In this document: positions 43,741 to 53,415 of the stretch, piece after piece | Layout: the number at the start of each line of letters is the position of its first letter | How positions within the stretch are numbered: position 1 is the stretch's first letter | Source of the DNA: Planctomyces sp. | GTDB taxonomy: Bacteria > Planctomycetota > Planctomycetia > Planctomycetales > Planctomycetaceae | Direction: 5' to 3' | Assembly: GCA_016795105.1 (NCBI GenBank) | Contig: JAEUIH010000009.1 | Coordinates: 1-64,000, forward strand | Length of the DNA stretch: 64,000 nucleotides | Position numbers and translations under genes: made by a program | Notes under the pieces: model-generated | Told to the model about the DNA's origin: nothing | Database searches by the model: none | Seen by the model: the letters and a program-made list of their open reading frames with translations, nothing else

Positions 43741-46576
43741 GCACCTGTTCGCGGATCGACAGTCTTCGGGACTCCTTGATCAGGTGTTCCAGCTTGACGT
43801 CTCCCGGATGCTGCTCATAGCACCACATGAAGTGCTCACTGGCTTCCTGATACTTCTCCATTTCATACAGCAGTAGTCCCAGCGCTCTTCTGGGCCAATA
43901 GGAGTCCTCAGCGACAGTGACAGCCTTTCGGAGGAAATTCTCGGCTCTCTCTCTCTGTTGCATCTGGTACGCGGCTTCATAGGCTTCCATGAGAAGGGCG
44001 ACCCGCATTTCGTTGGAAGTCTTCGTAAATTCTGCTTCTGAGTATCTTTCAATATGTCCGAGGATCATTTCGAGGTCATTTGAGCGATTGATGGCTCGAT
44101 GTACCTGAAGAACGTCCACCAGTTCCTGAGGTGAAGGATGAAACTCATCAATCAGAAAGCTGGACGGGGCAAGGGCTGCCAGCGCCTGAGTGATTTTTCG
44201 TCGTCGATCACGATTTGCGTGAAATACGATGTTCCATTCTCGAATTGCTTCATCCTGTCGCCCCGCTGCGAGGGCCTCTTTGCCGGAGATAAACCTGACG
44301 CGAGGATCAAACCCGCGAACAAGGACGGCCTGTTGAATATATGCCGCATGGTGGGTGTCCGAAGGATCTCGAAGAAATCCGGTAGACGCCAAAGTCAGAT
44401 ATGCATCGCCCTGGATCGGGCAGAGCTTCAGCGACATCCGCGACATCGTATTGGCCATCATCGGTAACCGAATTGTCTTCCGAAAGGCTCGGTTCAGCCA
44501 CTCCTGCATGGCCTTTGTATCTTTAAACTCTGCCGACAGAGCAGCATCCCGAATTTGAGCAAGATCAATAGGATTGTCGCTGTTCTGCTGCTGATGTGTG
44601 AACATCTTCAGACTCAGCAATGCGAGGCTCAGTTGGACTCTTGGCTGCTTTGGATTAGCTCGGACAGACTTCATCAGCAACGTCATCCTGGATCTCATCG
44701 ATTCGATCGACTCAGCGTCTTCGGACTGCTTTTTGCGATAGTCAGCCGTCCCGGGCGCTGCTGCATGTTCGGATTCTGTGGCAACCTCAGTGTCCGTCTC
44801 TTCTTCCATCGACTCAGGGTCGGCGCCCAGACTGTCAATTTGTTTCTGATCCGCGGACTCCGTATCGTGTGCGGCTCTCTGCAGTTCCAGCGTGTATGTC
44901 AGATACTGATTGAAGTAACGTTCTCCGAGGACACGTTGAGAGAGTTCGGGCTGGACGAAAATAAGGCCCACAACAGCGGCTGCGGCAAGGCCCATCCAGC
45001 CGATGCGAGGCATAAAGACCGTCTTCGTCTGAGCAAAGTCGGAGCTGAGTCTCAGACCGGCAACTGCCAGCGCGATTGTGGTAACGACGATCGCGGGAAC
45101 ATACCAGATGAAATCAAACGCCGCGTGGAACACGCCAGCAACAAGACTTGCAAGGATGGCGGCCAGATATTCGCCGTGACCATGGTTATGACGGCTGAAA
45201 AGTGTCGATGTAACCCGAAACAACACGAATAGAATTCCGACAGCAACAAGCCCGGCACCCGCAAATCCTGTTTCCAGTGTCAGGTGGATCCACGAACTTT
45301 CGGCATGTGTAAACTCCCAGCGGGAGAAGTCACCGAGTTCTGTCATATAGAGCGGGTAAACTTCTCGATGACTGCCAACGCCGGTTCCGACGATCGGAAA
45401 GTTCTGAATGGCTTTCAGGTCAGCCTTCCAGAGGGTCCGTCGAGCCTGCATTTCGTCAATCTTATCAGCATCCCCGGATGCCAGCTGATTCACTCTGTCA
45501 TCCAGTCGTTCGCCACCGAAAACAGCAATGCCTCCAGCCACAACAACAGCAATTCCCAGTACTGCGGCAGTCAGAGAAGATCGCACGCAGCCGGATTTCC
45601 AGAGACCTGCAAGACAGACGAAGCAGGCAAGTCCGGAAGCCACCATACCGCCTCGTGAGAGCGAGATCATGACCGAGAGTAAAACTCCAGCAATGGCACA
45701 GAGCAGCAGCAATTGCCTGACATCGATCAAATTGTCGAACTGAGAGTGATTTCCCTGAGCTGGTCCAAGACCACGGCGGATTTGCCGGGACTCCTTCTCT
45801 TCGCTTTCCCGCCTCGCTGCAACCAGCCACCAGATCAGTGGCCCTACAGAAAGAGCAAGGAACTGTGCAAAGTGGTTGCGATTCGTAAACGCGCCTTTGA
45901 GAACATCTCTGGTACCTGTGAATGGGTGGCGATAGAACCAGAAGAATCGGTCGTTGGAGGTGGCAAACTGAACGACTGCAAAGACCGCCATCAGCAGGCC
46001 TGAGAGTCCGACGAGTTTGAGTGCAAGTCGACAGTCACGTTCTGAGCGAAGTCGCTGTGAGATCACGGTGCCGATGATTGCATAGGCGGCCAGCATCCAG
46101 ACACCGTGTTTCGATTCAATCGGTGTCAGACTTGCTGTGTTCCATACTGACGTTTGCGAAGAGGATGTACTTCCTGTGATCTGAGAGGCGGACCATCCAT
46201 TCAGCAATCGAGAATATTCCGACGACAGTTTGTCCAGGAGGCCGGCATTCAGAGGCATTGTCTGGAACATTACAAGCATGAGCCCCGCAATTACCAGCGG
46301 CTCCAGCGATAGCAGCGCGAAGTTGCCACCTGTCTGCACCTTGTGAAAGCACCACGCAGCGCCGAGTGCAAAAGCGAGGGAGATGAGTATCTGATGCCCG
46401 AGTGCTTCGCGACCTCCCATGATGAATGGAAAGATCAGCAGGAGAAAACACAGAATGACATCTGTAACCAGCAGGCCAATCGTTTCAAAATGATAGCGCG
46501 GTCGAGGTCTTTCGTCGAAAGACTGTGTCTTTGACCGGCCTGAAGCTGAAAATCGTCTGGCGTGTTCCCCGGACAT
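43712..46576 (-). CDS. O-antigen ligase family (Wzy/WaaL-like) polysaccharide protein with TPR tail
   Basis: Membrane protein of 954 residues. About ten to twelve hydrophobic segments fill the first 560 residues, with a large exposed loop carrying the O-antigen ligase pattern (LSRGGMVASGLACF before it, and NFPIVGTGVGSHREVYPLY within it). The C-terminal 380 residues are helical and repeat-like, with a TPR-like region near 880-930. It probably polymerises or ligates exopolysaccharide. It is the last gene of an operon with the tyrosine autokinase (23 bp upstream) and the Wza-like protein. Confidence 0.82.
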   Translation of the reverse strand: MSGEHARRFSASGRSKTQSFDERPRPRYHFETIGLLVTDVILCFLLLIFPFIMGGREALGHQILISLAFALGAAWCFHKVQTGGNFALLSLEPLVIAGLMLVMFQTMPLNAGLLDKLSSEYSRLLNGWSASQITGSTSSSQTSVWNTASLTPIESKHGVWMLAAYAIIGTVISQRLRSERDCRLALKLVGLSGLLMAVFAVVQFATSNDRFFWFYRHPFTGTRDVLKGAFTNRNHFAQFLALSVGPLIWWLVAARRESEEKESRQIRRGLGPAQGNHSQFDNLIDVRQLLLLCAIAGVLLSVMISLSRGGMVASGLACFVCLAGLWKSGCVRSSLTAAVLGIAVVVAGGIAVFGGERLDDRVNQLASGDADKIDEMQARRTLWKADLKAIQNFPIVGTGVGSHREVYPLYMTELGDFSRWEFTHAESSWIHLTLETGFAGAGLVAVGILFVLFRVTSTLFSRHNHGHGEYLAAILASLVAGVFHAAFDFIWYVPAIVVTTIALAVAGLRLSSDFAQTKTVFMPRIGWMGLAAAAVVGLIFVQPELSQRVLGERYFNQYLTYTLELQRAAHDTESADQKQIDSLGADPESMEEETDTEVATESEHAAAPGTADYRKKQSEDAESIESMRSRMTLLMKSVRANPKQPRVQLSLALLSLKMFTHQQQNSDNPIDLAQIRDAALSAEFKDTKAMQEWLNRAFRKTIRLPMMANTMSRMSLKLCPIQGDAYLTLASTGFLRDPSDTHHAAYIQQAVLVRGFDPRVRFISGKEALAAGRQDEAIREWNIVFHANRDRRRKITQALAALAPSSFLIDEFHPSPQELVDVLQVHRAINRSNDLEMILGHIERYSEAEFTKTSNEMRVALLMEAYEAAYQMQQRERAENFLRKAVTVAEDSYWPRRALGLLLYEMEKYQEASEHFMWCYEQHPGDVKLEHLIKESRRLSIREQVPALRTSWRR

Positions 46577-46599
46577 AAACTCCTTAAACCTTTGCAGCT

Positions 46600-48936
46600 C
46601 TAAGCGGCTTTACGTCGGGATTTTGATTTGTGAGTGTCATCGAATTCACCAGCCAATGCTGACAGACCCTTTGCGACGTCTGCTTCCGTTGACTCCTGAT
46701 GCTCGTGGTGATCGTCATGGCCGTATCCGTACCCATATCCGTAGCCATAACCGTACCCGTATCCACCTTCGTCGTTTCCGCTCAGGTGATTCACGACGAC
46801 ACCGAGAAGTGAGCATCCAATTGTTCGCAGTGATTCAACTGCTCGAATGACCATTCGTCGTCGGTCCTTATCCGGGCGGACGACAAGAACTACACCATCA
46901 ACAAGTCGGCCGACAATTGCTGGATCACTGACCGCAAGGACAGGGGGAGCATCGACGATGATTTGGGAATACTTGGTCTCTGCCCAGCTGAGCAGATTCG
47001 CAAATCGCTCAGAGGACAAAAGTTCTGCTGGATTGACCGGGCGAGCTCCGCATGAGATCACGTCAAGCCCAGTCACGTTTGTCGTTCGCAGGTTTCGGGA
47101 GATAGCCGTTTCAAGGTCATCTGTTGATCGAAGGAGTCGGGACAATCCGGACTCATCTCGCATGCCGAGAAGTGTTGAAAGCCCGGGACGACGCATGTCT
47201 GCATCAATGATCAGAGTTTTCTTGCCGGATTGAGCAAAAGCGACGGCCAGATTCGACGAGACGGTTGTCTTGCCGTCGCCAGGTTCTGTGCTGGTAATCA
47301 GAAGCCTGTTGGTGTCCTGAGCGGAAAATTCAATGCTTGTTCGCAGAGCTCGAAATGCTTCGACTTCCCTTGAATGAGGCTTTGCATGGCTCATCACCGC
47401 ATCAAAACCATCTCCTTCAAGCTCCTGAATTCGGCCGATCATTGAGAGCACCTGAGTATCGAGCTGAAGTTTCAGCTCTTCCGGTGTTCGGAACCGATCA
47501 TCCATGATGTCCAGAATCCAGATGATTGCTAAGCCCACAGCACTCCCGAGGACCACGGACAGTATCCCGGTGACGGCAAGTCGTGGTGATACCGGACGGG
47601 CTGAAATGCTTGGCTTGCTGCTGACGCTCGTTCGAATAAACGTGTTCTTGTTCAGATCGATATTGCTCATTCGTTCCGTCAGTGAGTCGCGCTGCTTATA
47701 AAGCAGATCAATTTCGCGGCTCAAATCCTGCAACTGAGTCAGGGACTGAGACAGCAACTGAGCTCGGGACTGTTCTTCCGCAAGCTGGCGAAGCAGATCT
47801 CGTTCCTGCTGTTCACTAAACTGCAGCCGCTGCTGCGCCATTTGCAGAAGTTTCGGTGCCAGCTGTTCACGTCCAAGCTGAGCCAGACGATTTTGTTGTG
47901 CAAGAGGCATCTCGCGGAGGTGCCGTTCTTTGATCTCAATCTGCGACTTGAGATTTCCAATGATTGGGTTTTGTTCACCATATTTCAGATAGGCATCCTG
48001 CAGCTTCGCCTGAAGATCGAGAATCTCCTGGCTGAGTCGCGAGACCAGAATCGTATCCTGACTTCCCAGACCAACCGACTGTTCAATCAGCTGTCGACCA
48101 AAAGAATCGTTCGACTGCATCGCAAACTGAACGACATCTTCACCATTCTGAATTGCCAGCTGGATGGCCATGGCCATGGATCTGGCCTTGCTGGATTCTT
48201 CGCGAGCGACGGCGAGTTCCGTGGTAAGATGTTTGATCTGTTCCAGTGCAATGATGAGAACGCTGCCCTCTGTACCACCATCTACAATATCCGGATTGGA
48301 TTCTTTGAGCTTCAGTCGTTGTTTTGTCTTTTCATTGAGGTCGTTCAGATATTGGGCCAGTTTTCCTTCGAGTGTTCGAATGTTGTCTTCCGATGAACCC
48401 TGATACGTCTCGTTCATGTACTGCTCGTAGGCCGCCAATAGGGCAGTCAGAACAGCAGCTGCTGCTTTGGGGTCTCGAGACTTGTAATTCAGGTCGAGTA
48501 CGTTGGTGCTGTAGGCCGATGTGACAGAAAGGTTGTCTTTGACCTGTTTGACCCAGCCGCCTTCCGGAATTCCTTCCAGATCAACGCGAAACTTCTTCGG
48601 CAACCTGCTCAACGCTCGCCGGATCACTTCTTCGCTGGACATCAAACGCTGAAATGTGGGCATTTCGTTGTTTGGGTTCCCGTTGTCATTCGAATTTTCA
48701 TCGGTCACGCCGGAACCAACTCGTACGACATAGAGTGAAGCGTTGGATTCGTATCGCCTTTCGGCCGTAACGTAGTATGCCGCTCCGCAAATCCCCGCTA
48801 TCACCAGACTCGCAAGGAGGATTCCACTGCGATGTCGAACTGTGCGAAGAAATCGAAAGACGGAATGCAGTGTTGAAGCAGCCCCAACCTGACTGCCTCC
48901 GTGCATCGCCAGCACATTTCTTTCCTGCATGACCAT
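46600..48936 (-). CDS. polysaccharide biosynthesis tyrosine autokinase (Wzc-like BY-kinase)
   Basis: Chain-length and export regulator of exopolysaccharide, 778 residues. A Wzz-type N-terminal domain with two membrane segments flanks a long coiled coil. The cytoplasmic BY-kinase has Walker A (STEPGDGKTTVSSN), Walker A' (LIIDADMRRPGLS) and Walker B (IIVDAPPVLAVSD). The C-terminal tyrosine cluster is a pure (YG)7 run followed by a His/Asp-rich stretch (HDDHHEHQE). In this family the cluster is autophosphorylated in trans to control assembly with Wza. The ATG at 48936 has AGGAAG at 8 nt; the GTG at 48954 is an alternative. Confidence 0.9.
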   Translation of the reverse strand: MVMQERNVLAMHGGSQVGAASTLHSVFRFLRTVRHRSGILLASLVIAGICGAAYYVTAERRYESNASLYVVRVGSGVTDENSNDNGNPNNEMPTFQRLMSSEEVIRRALSRLPKKFRVDLEGIPEGGWVKQVKDNLSVTSAYSTNVLDLNYKSRDPKAAAAVLTALLAAYEQYMNETYQGSSEDNIRTLEGKLAQYLNDLNEKTKQRLKLKESNPDIVDGGTEGSVLIIALEQIKHLTTELAVAREESSKARSMAMAIQLAIQNGEDVVQFAMQSNDSFGRQLIEQSVGLGSQDTILVSRLSQEILDLQAKLQDAYLKYGEQNPIIGNLKSQIEIKERHLREMPLAQQNRLAQLGREQLAPKLLQMAQQRLQFSEQQERDLLRQLAEEQSRAQLLSQSLTQLQDLSREIDLLYKQRDSLTERMSNIDLNKNTFIRTSVSSKPSISARPVSPRLAVTGILSVVLGSAVGLAIIWILDIMDDRFRTPEELKLQLDTQVLSMIGRIQELEGDGFDAVMSHAKPHSREVEAFRALRTSIEFSAQDTNRLLITSTEPGDGKTTVSSNLAVAFAQSGKKTLIIDADMRRPGLSTLLGMRDESGLSRLLRSTDDLETAISRNLRTTNVTGLDVISCGARPVNPAELLSSERFANLLSWAETKYSQIIVDAPPVLAVSDPAIVGRLVDGVVLVVRPDKDRRRMVIRAVESLRTIGCSLLGVVVNHLSGNDEGGYGYGYGYGYGYGYGHDDHHEHQESTEADVAKGLSALAGEFDDTHKSKSRRKAA

Positions 48937-49014
48937 GAACCGGCTTCCTGCCACAATGCAGCTGACCGCCCCGTCAGCCTGGTAGATCCCAAAGTTTCTG
49001 GTGTTACCGATTTT

Positions 49015-50205
49015 TCAGAACAACGTTCCTACGCTTCCTGAAACACCAAACCGAATAATCTGAATCGCTTCAAGCACAACTGTTGAGGGTGTTTGTTCAA
49101 TAGAAACTACGTCTCCTGGACCAAGTCTCAGGTTCGACTTTCCGCTTCGCTTTGCCGTTCTGAGACTAACCTGAATCACGGCCGGATCCGGTGAATTCGC
49201 CAATGGTCGAATCACGTAAACTTTGTCTGCCAGTTGATTTGAGATCCCCCCCGCCAGAGCGATTGCATCCAGCACAAACAGGTCTCGACCAACCGGAAAT
49301 TCATATGGTCCAGGACTCTTCACAAGTCCGATGACCGAGATCGGAGCCGGATCACGCCTCTCTACATGGACAACGCCACCATCTTCAACCAGATAACTGC
49401 CTTCACCAGCCGTCTCCGCGGAGATCAGGTTAACGGTGTAGACGTTTAACTGTGATTCAGAACCACTGACCTGCGTGTCACTGACCGGAGCTATCCCGCT
49501 TCCATCAGCGAGTGCCACCGCCGGGCGATTTTGATTTCTCTGTATCGGGTTTTTGACCTCAACGTTTTCTCCGGCATCGTCCGCAAGTCCGCCCGCCGCA
49601 GCAATCGCTGAAACGACGTCGCTGCCGTTCGGTGGGAGCTCCACAAATCCCGGTTCACGGACCGCTCCAATCACTTTGATTCGATTTAGTCGAGCCTTCT
49701 TCACTTCAACGGTGACCACTGGATTCCGATACTGCCCCTTGTTGATCGTGTGCATCCGAATTACAGACTCTGCTGCTTCCGGAGCAAGTCCGGCAAGGTC
49801 GATAGCGCCCACGTTGGGCAACGTAATCGTTCCGTCTTCAGAGACTCGCACCGGAATTCGCACCTGATCATCTTCACTCAGGCCAGCCGCAATGGAAACC
49901 TCCAGAAAATCGCCCGGGCCAATCAGGTCACTGCGGCCATTGGCACTTGCAAGACGAGTCAGGTTGACTTCCTGAGGATTTGACCGCGAAGCAAGCCGAA
50001 GATTCTCCGGAAGACTCTCCGCCATGAAATGGTTCGGTCCAGTGCAGCCTGTCAAAAGCAGTATTGTAATTGCAGCAATTCCCATCCACCTGGGTCCTCG
50101 AAGTTCGATGTCTCGAAAACACAAAGCAACACTGTTCGACTCACGACTTTTCTGTCGTGAGTGCGGCAGCTTGCTTTGTTTGCAACCTGTTTGGTTGTGC
50201 TTCAT
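49015..50205 (-). CDS. Wza-like polysaccharide export lipoprotein
   Basis: Outer-membrane polysaccharide export protein of 396 residues. The lipobox LLTGC gives acylated Cys54, preceded by a hydrophobic helix. The Poly_export domain (LIGPGDFLEVSI) follows, then at least two SLBB domains (RIKVIGAVREPGFVELPPNGSD, ISVIGLVKSPGPYEFPVGRD). The long N-terminal extension before the signal helix is unusual, and a start at Met41 cannot be excluded, although that would remove the basic residues. It is the first gene of the operon with the BY-kinase (78 bp gap) and the O-antigen ligase. Confidence 0.9.
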   Translation of the reverse strand: MKHNQTGCKQSKLPHSRQKSRESNSVALCFRDIELRGPRWMGIAAITILLLTGCTGPNHFMAESLPENLRLASRSNPQEVNLTRLASANGRSDLIGPGDFLEVSIAAGLSEDDQVRIPVRVSEDGTITLPNVGAIDLAGLAPEAAESVIRMHTINKGQYRNPVVTVEVKKARLNRIKVIGAVREPGFVELPPNGSDVVSAIAAAGGLADDAGENVEVKNPIQRNQNRPAVALADGSGIAPVSDTQVSGSESQLNVYTVNLISAETAGEGSYLVEDGGVVHVERRDPAPISVIGLVKSPGPYEFPVGRDLFVLDAIALAGGISNQLADKVYVIRPLANSPDPAVIQVSLRTAKRSGKSNLRLGPGDVVSIEQTPSTVVLEAIQIIRFGVSGSVGTLF

Positions 50206-50591
50206 CGATAATCACTCGTCTGCCACTCATCATTCATCGCCAGACGTCATGACTTACGAACTTGTCGTTCGTCCGTCAGATGAAGCTGATTCATCCTCGA
50301 TTTCCGCTGAGAATTCAGAAGTCGAAGATGATGTTCGATTGAATGTGTGACTGGCAGTTCAGGCACATCACCCGACCAAAGCAGGTTTGGCCAGATCATG
50401 CATCAGGGAGAGAGAATGGGAGGTGAGACGATAAGACAGGAAATTGATTTCAATGTACTGAACCACGAGATCAATCAACGACCGGCAACTCTCGCCGCTG
50501 TCGATCAATGCCCTGCTCGGTTTTTATGGCAAATTCGCCGAACAGGTCAAGATGAATGTCATGCAGCAAAAACTGCCGTAAACTCAAAAAT
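50206..50591. other. intergenic region upstream of the polysaccharide operon
   Basis: No convincing gene is seen; frames such as 50024-50350 on the plus strand are shadows of the Wza-like gene. A 6-bp hairpin (ACGAAC/GTTCGT, 50256-50272) is the only structure seen. The operon promoter should lie here but no clear box was identified. Confidence 0.4.
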
Positions 50592-50618
50592 GTAGCTTGG
50601 GGATTCTTGCCCGAGGCG
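50592..50618 (+). repeat. REP-like hairpin element, copy 2 (GTAGCTT subtype, degraded)
   Basis: It has the same layout as copy 1, but one stem position is mismatched (GGGGA instead of GGGCA), so the hairpin is weakened. Confidence 0.75.
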
Positions 50619-50644
50619 TCCCTGTTGCGGCGAATCGCAAAGAA

Positions 50645-50671
50645 GTAGCTTGGGCATTCCTGCCCGAGCCG
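50645..50671 (+). repeat. REP-like hairpin element, copy 3 (GTAGCTT subtype)
   Basis: Identical to copy 1 at 12909-12935 over its full 27 bp. It faces copies 4 and 5 across about 50 bp, so the pair can form a larger cruciform-like inverted repeat (REPIN-like). Confidence 0.87.
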
Positions 50672-50719
50672 CCCCTGCTGCATTCCTGCTGCCACGACGA
50701 ATCGCAGCCAGGGGTTCTG

Positions 50720-50743
50720 GACGGGCAGGAATGCCCATCCTAC
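50720..50743 (-). repeat. REP-like hairpin element, copy 4 (GTAGGAT subtype)
   Basis: Minus-strand copy of the second subtype: stem GATGGGCA, loop TTCC, TGCCCGTC. The outer base pairs differ from copies 1 and 3 in a compensatory way (GA/TC instead of CT/AG). Confidence 0.87.
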
Positions 50744-50749
50744 ATTTGT

Positions 50750-50773
50750 GACGGGCAGGAATGCCCATCCTAC
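50750..50773 (-). repeat. REP-like hairpin element, copy 5 (GTAGGAT subtype)
   Basis: Identical to copy 4 and 30 bp away from it. It overlaps the 3' end of the adjacent minus-strand gene: the TAG stop codon at 50770-50772 is the TAG of the element. Confidence 0.87.
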
Positions 50774-52242
50774 TTATTTTTTGGAGACTTCTTCTTTTCT
50801 TCGCTGATGGAGCGAATCAGGCCGAGAATACTGCCGGGAAGGTCTTTCCTGACCTCTTCCTTGTCTGATTGACTTCCGCTTTGAATCAGGTCGAAGATTG
50901 CATTCGGTAGCGGTGCGGGTTCTTCTGTGTGGGATTCCGGTGCAACTCGCCGCGAAAGTTCACTGAGCACATCCAAACCTGGGGGCAACGCAAGCCGAGG
51001 TTGACTCACTGTTCCCAGGACTCGAACTGCAATCGGTTCGCGAACAATTTGTTCGAGCATCGACAGCAGAGGATTTTTCTGAGCGACAATCTCTGGAATT
51101 TTTACATCGAGGGTGAGGTCCAGAGATTCATCAAGTCCAATTGTCCCGCGAGACTCAGCTCTTAGATCCGATGCAATTTCCGGCAACAAGAACACCATTC
51201 CCTCGTGAAAAATACCACTTTCCTTCACTTCAAAAATGACGGCGGTGTCTTGTGCAACTGTAATCTGATTTGGAAGACTCGTCTTAGCCACCTGCCCGGT
51301 TAGCTGGACAATCTGTTTTGCCCATTCTTCCCGAAGCTCCGCTTCCAACGAATGAAACTCAGCCCGCCCCCGAATTGGAAATGGCGAAACTGGGCCCTTT
51401 GTAGAATCGAGCGAGATTCGGTATTCATCCATCCAGACTGAGGCAGTCCCTCGAATTCGGGTTGACTGCGATAGAATTGGTGCAATCAGGGCGAGGTTTT
51501 GCTTTGCGTGCTCTTCTGACAACGGCTGTTTTTCGAGCAACGCACACGGATCAATGGTCAGAAATCTCTCTCCCGCGGCGTCTGGTTGAACTCTTCCCTG
51601 AATGTTCAGATTCTCCAGTTCAACAATCGGGATGTCTCGCCATGGAACGGTCATCAAGAACTTACCGTCTTCAATACGAAACTCGCAGCGACTGTTTGAA
51701 GGGATGACCGACGAATACACGGGCCATGTTCCGTCGTCGCCAACATGGATTTCAACTTCTGGTTGGACGAACGTCAGTTCACCCAGGTCTCCGCCGTCGG
51801 TGAAATAGCTGAGCAGACCCTTAGTTGATCGCAGTTCACCCATTCGGCAAGTGATCTGCCCCTGACTATCTCGGACTTCCACATCCTGAAACGAAACTGG
51901 CAGCAACCATCCGCCGGAAGCAGACCCCGACGTTGCTGTCAATCCGTACGGGGAGACGGCTGAGGTCAGCGCCTGATTGCGGATACTGGTGCCCATGACA
52001 ATGGGTGGAGTCACAATGAGGGTAAAGCTGGAAATCGCAAACAGCACTGAGGATGCGACCATTGCTCGTCGCCACGGACTGGCAGGGATTGGTGTTTTCC
52101 CTTGCGAGGTGATTGTGCTCGAAGTGCCTGCTTCTCTGTGCTCTGGCACACCAGGGGTTCGGGATGCAGCAGCAACTGAGACATCGGCATCGGTCTGCCC
52201 CGACGGAATATGTGAGTTGTCTGAGCGGTTTGTGTGCATCAT
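50770..52242 (-). CDS. membrane-anchored protein of unknown function, possibly AsmA-like
   Basis: Protein of 490 residues. I chose the ATG at 52242, which has AAGGAAGG at about 9 nt; an in-frame GTG lies nine codons upstream. A polar N-terminal region (about 55 residues) precedes one membrane segment (VASSVLFAISSFTLIVTPPIVMG). The rest is predicted extracytoplasmic and beta-rich, with segments that recall AsmA/TamB-type lipid-transport proteins (VELENLNIQGRV, SRGTIGLDESLDLTLDVKIPE, VRVLGTVSQPRL). That likeness is only suggestive. The C-terminus is highly charged (SEEKKKSPKNK), and the stop codon is supplied by a dispersed hairpin repeat. Confidence 0.65.
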   Translation of the reverse strand: MMHTNRSDNSHIPSGQTDADVSVAAASRTPGVPEHREAGTSSTITSQGKTPIPASPWRRAMVASSVLFAISSFTLIVTPPIVMGTSIRNQALTSAVSPYGLTATSGSASGGWLLPVSFQDVEVRDSQGQITCRMGELRSTKGLLSYFTDGGDLGELTFVQPEVEIHVGDDGTWPVYSSVIPSNSRCEFRIEDGKFLMTVPWRDIPIVELENLNIQGRVQPDAAGERFLTIDPCALLEKQPLSEEHAKQNLALIAPILSQSTRIRGTASVWMDEYRISLDSTKGPVSPFPIRGRAEFHSLEAELREEWAKQIVQLTGQVAKTSLPNQITVAQDTAVIFEVKESGIFHEGMVFLLPEIASDLRAESRGTIGLDESLDLTLDVKIPEIVAQKNPLLSMLEQIVREPIAVRVLGTVSQPRLALPPGLDVLSELSRRVAPESHTEEPAPLPNAIFDLIQSGSQSDKEEVRKDLPGSILGLIRSISEEKKKSPKNK

Positions 52243-52456
52243 GGCGGTTTTCCCTTCCTTTGAGATCACTCTGCATTCCTGAATCTTATCGATTCGGGCG
52301 GTGAAGTCACGGTGTTAATCGCAGGTCCGATGTATTCGATTCTCACAAAACGTCGAATCATTGGAAATTCGACTGGAATTTGTTCACCATTCAGTGAACA
52401 GCAGCCTCGATTGAGGCAACTCTTGTTCATTTGGTTCCGGCTCGGAGGAGATTCGA

Positions 52457-53392
52457 ATGCGGTCACTGTTGGCTCAATGCTCAATCTGCATCCTTTCACT
52501 GACGATTGCTGGCATCATGTCAGTCAGTGTCTGCGGACAGTCGAAATCGAAAGTCACTGTCCACGAAGGTGAAAACGACACGATCGACATTCGAATTGAT
52601 GAACAGCCATTTGCGACATTCAACTTCGGTACGGGTCTGCCAAAGCCATTTGTCCTTCCGGTTCGCACAGCATCGGGCACGATCATCAACCGCAATCTGA
52701 ACGATCCATCAGACGCTGATCATCCGCATCATAAGGGGCTGTGGCTGTCCATTGATGAAGTCAATGGTCAGAAGTTCTGGGCAGAGAAAGCGCCCATCGT
52801 GAACGTCAGTCGCAAGACGGTGCACTCCGGCGATTCAAAAGCCGTCCTGCAGGTTGTCAATGAGTGGCGTCATGGTGAGACGGGTGCAGTTCAGGTTCGC
52901 GAGACAACAGAGATCACTTTCTTTGCACGTCGTGTCATCAAATATGATGTCACGTTTACGGCTGAGCAGGATGAGGTTGTATTTGAAGATACTAAAGAGG
53001 GGCTGTTTGGGTTTCGAGTTGCTCCGTCAATGAAGGAAACGAAAGGTGGAACAGTCGTCAGTAGCAGTCGAGTCGCCGGGACAAAAGACTGCTGGGGTAA
53101 GCCGTTTCCGTGGATTGACTATTCCGGAACAGTTGATGGGAAGGTTGTGGGGGTCACCTTGATGGACCATCCCCTCAACTTTCGTCCGTCACGATATCAT
53201 GTCCGTGACTACGGCCTGTTTTCGATCAGTCCCTTTGGCGACAAGGCTTACACAAATGGTGCACTGGAATCGCAACCACTGCATTTGAAAAAGGGAGATT
53301 CGATTCGATTGCGTTACGGTGCCTACTTTCACGATGGCGATTCCGGAGCCGCCAACATTCCTGCCGCGTGGGCCGTGTTTACTCAGGACTGA
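52457..53392 (+). CDS. secreted PmoA family (DUF6807) protein
   Basis: Exported protein of 311 residues with a signal peptide ending near VCGQ. The mature part matches the PmoA/DUF6807 family, whose hallmark is the DHPHHKGLWLS segment; the family name reflects annotation history rather than methane oxidation. GGAGGAG sits 7 nt before the ATG. Members are common in planctomycetes, often near sugar oxidoreductases. Function unknown. Confidence 0.85.
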   Translation: MRSLLAQCSICILSLTIAGIMSVSVCGQSKSKVTVHEGENDTIDIRIDEQPFATFNFGTGLPKPFVLPVRTASGTIINRNLNDPSDADHPHHKGLWLSIDEVNGQKFWAEKAPIVNVSRKTVHSGDSKAVLQVVNEWRHGETGAVQVRETTEITFFARRVIKYDVTFTAEQDEVVFEDTKEGLFGFRVAPSMKETKGGTVVSSSRVAGTKDCWGKPFPWIDYSGTVDGKVVGVTLMDHPLNFRPSRYHVRDYGLFSISPFGDKAYTNGALESQPLHLKKGDSIRLRYGAYFHDGDSGAANIPAAWAVFTQD

Positions 53393-53415
53393 CGAATCTC
53401 ACGACCTGAAACTTT

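Noticed and set aside
50347-50872. Short frames across the REP-like cluster on both strands
   Set aside because: They consist largely of translated repeat sequence (MGIPAR, GQECPSY) and have no independent support.
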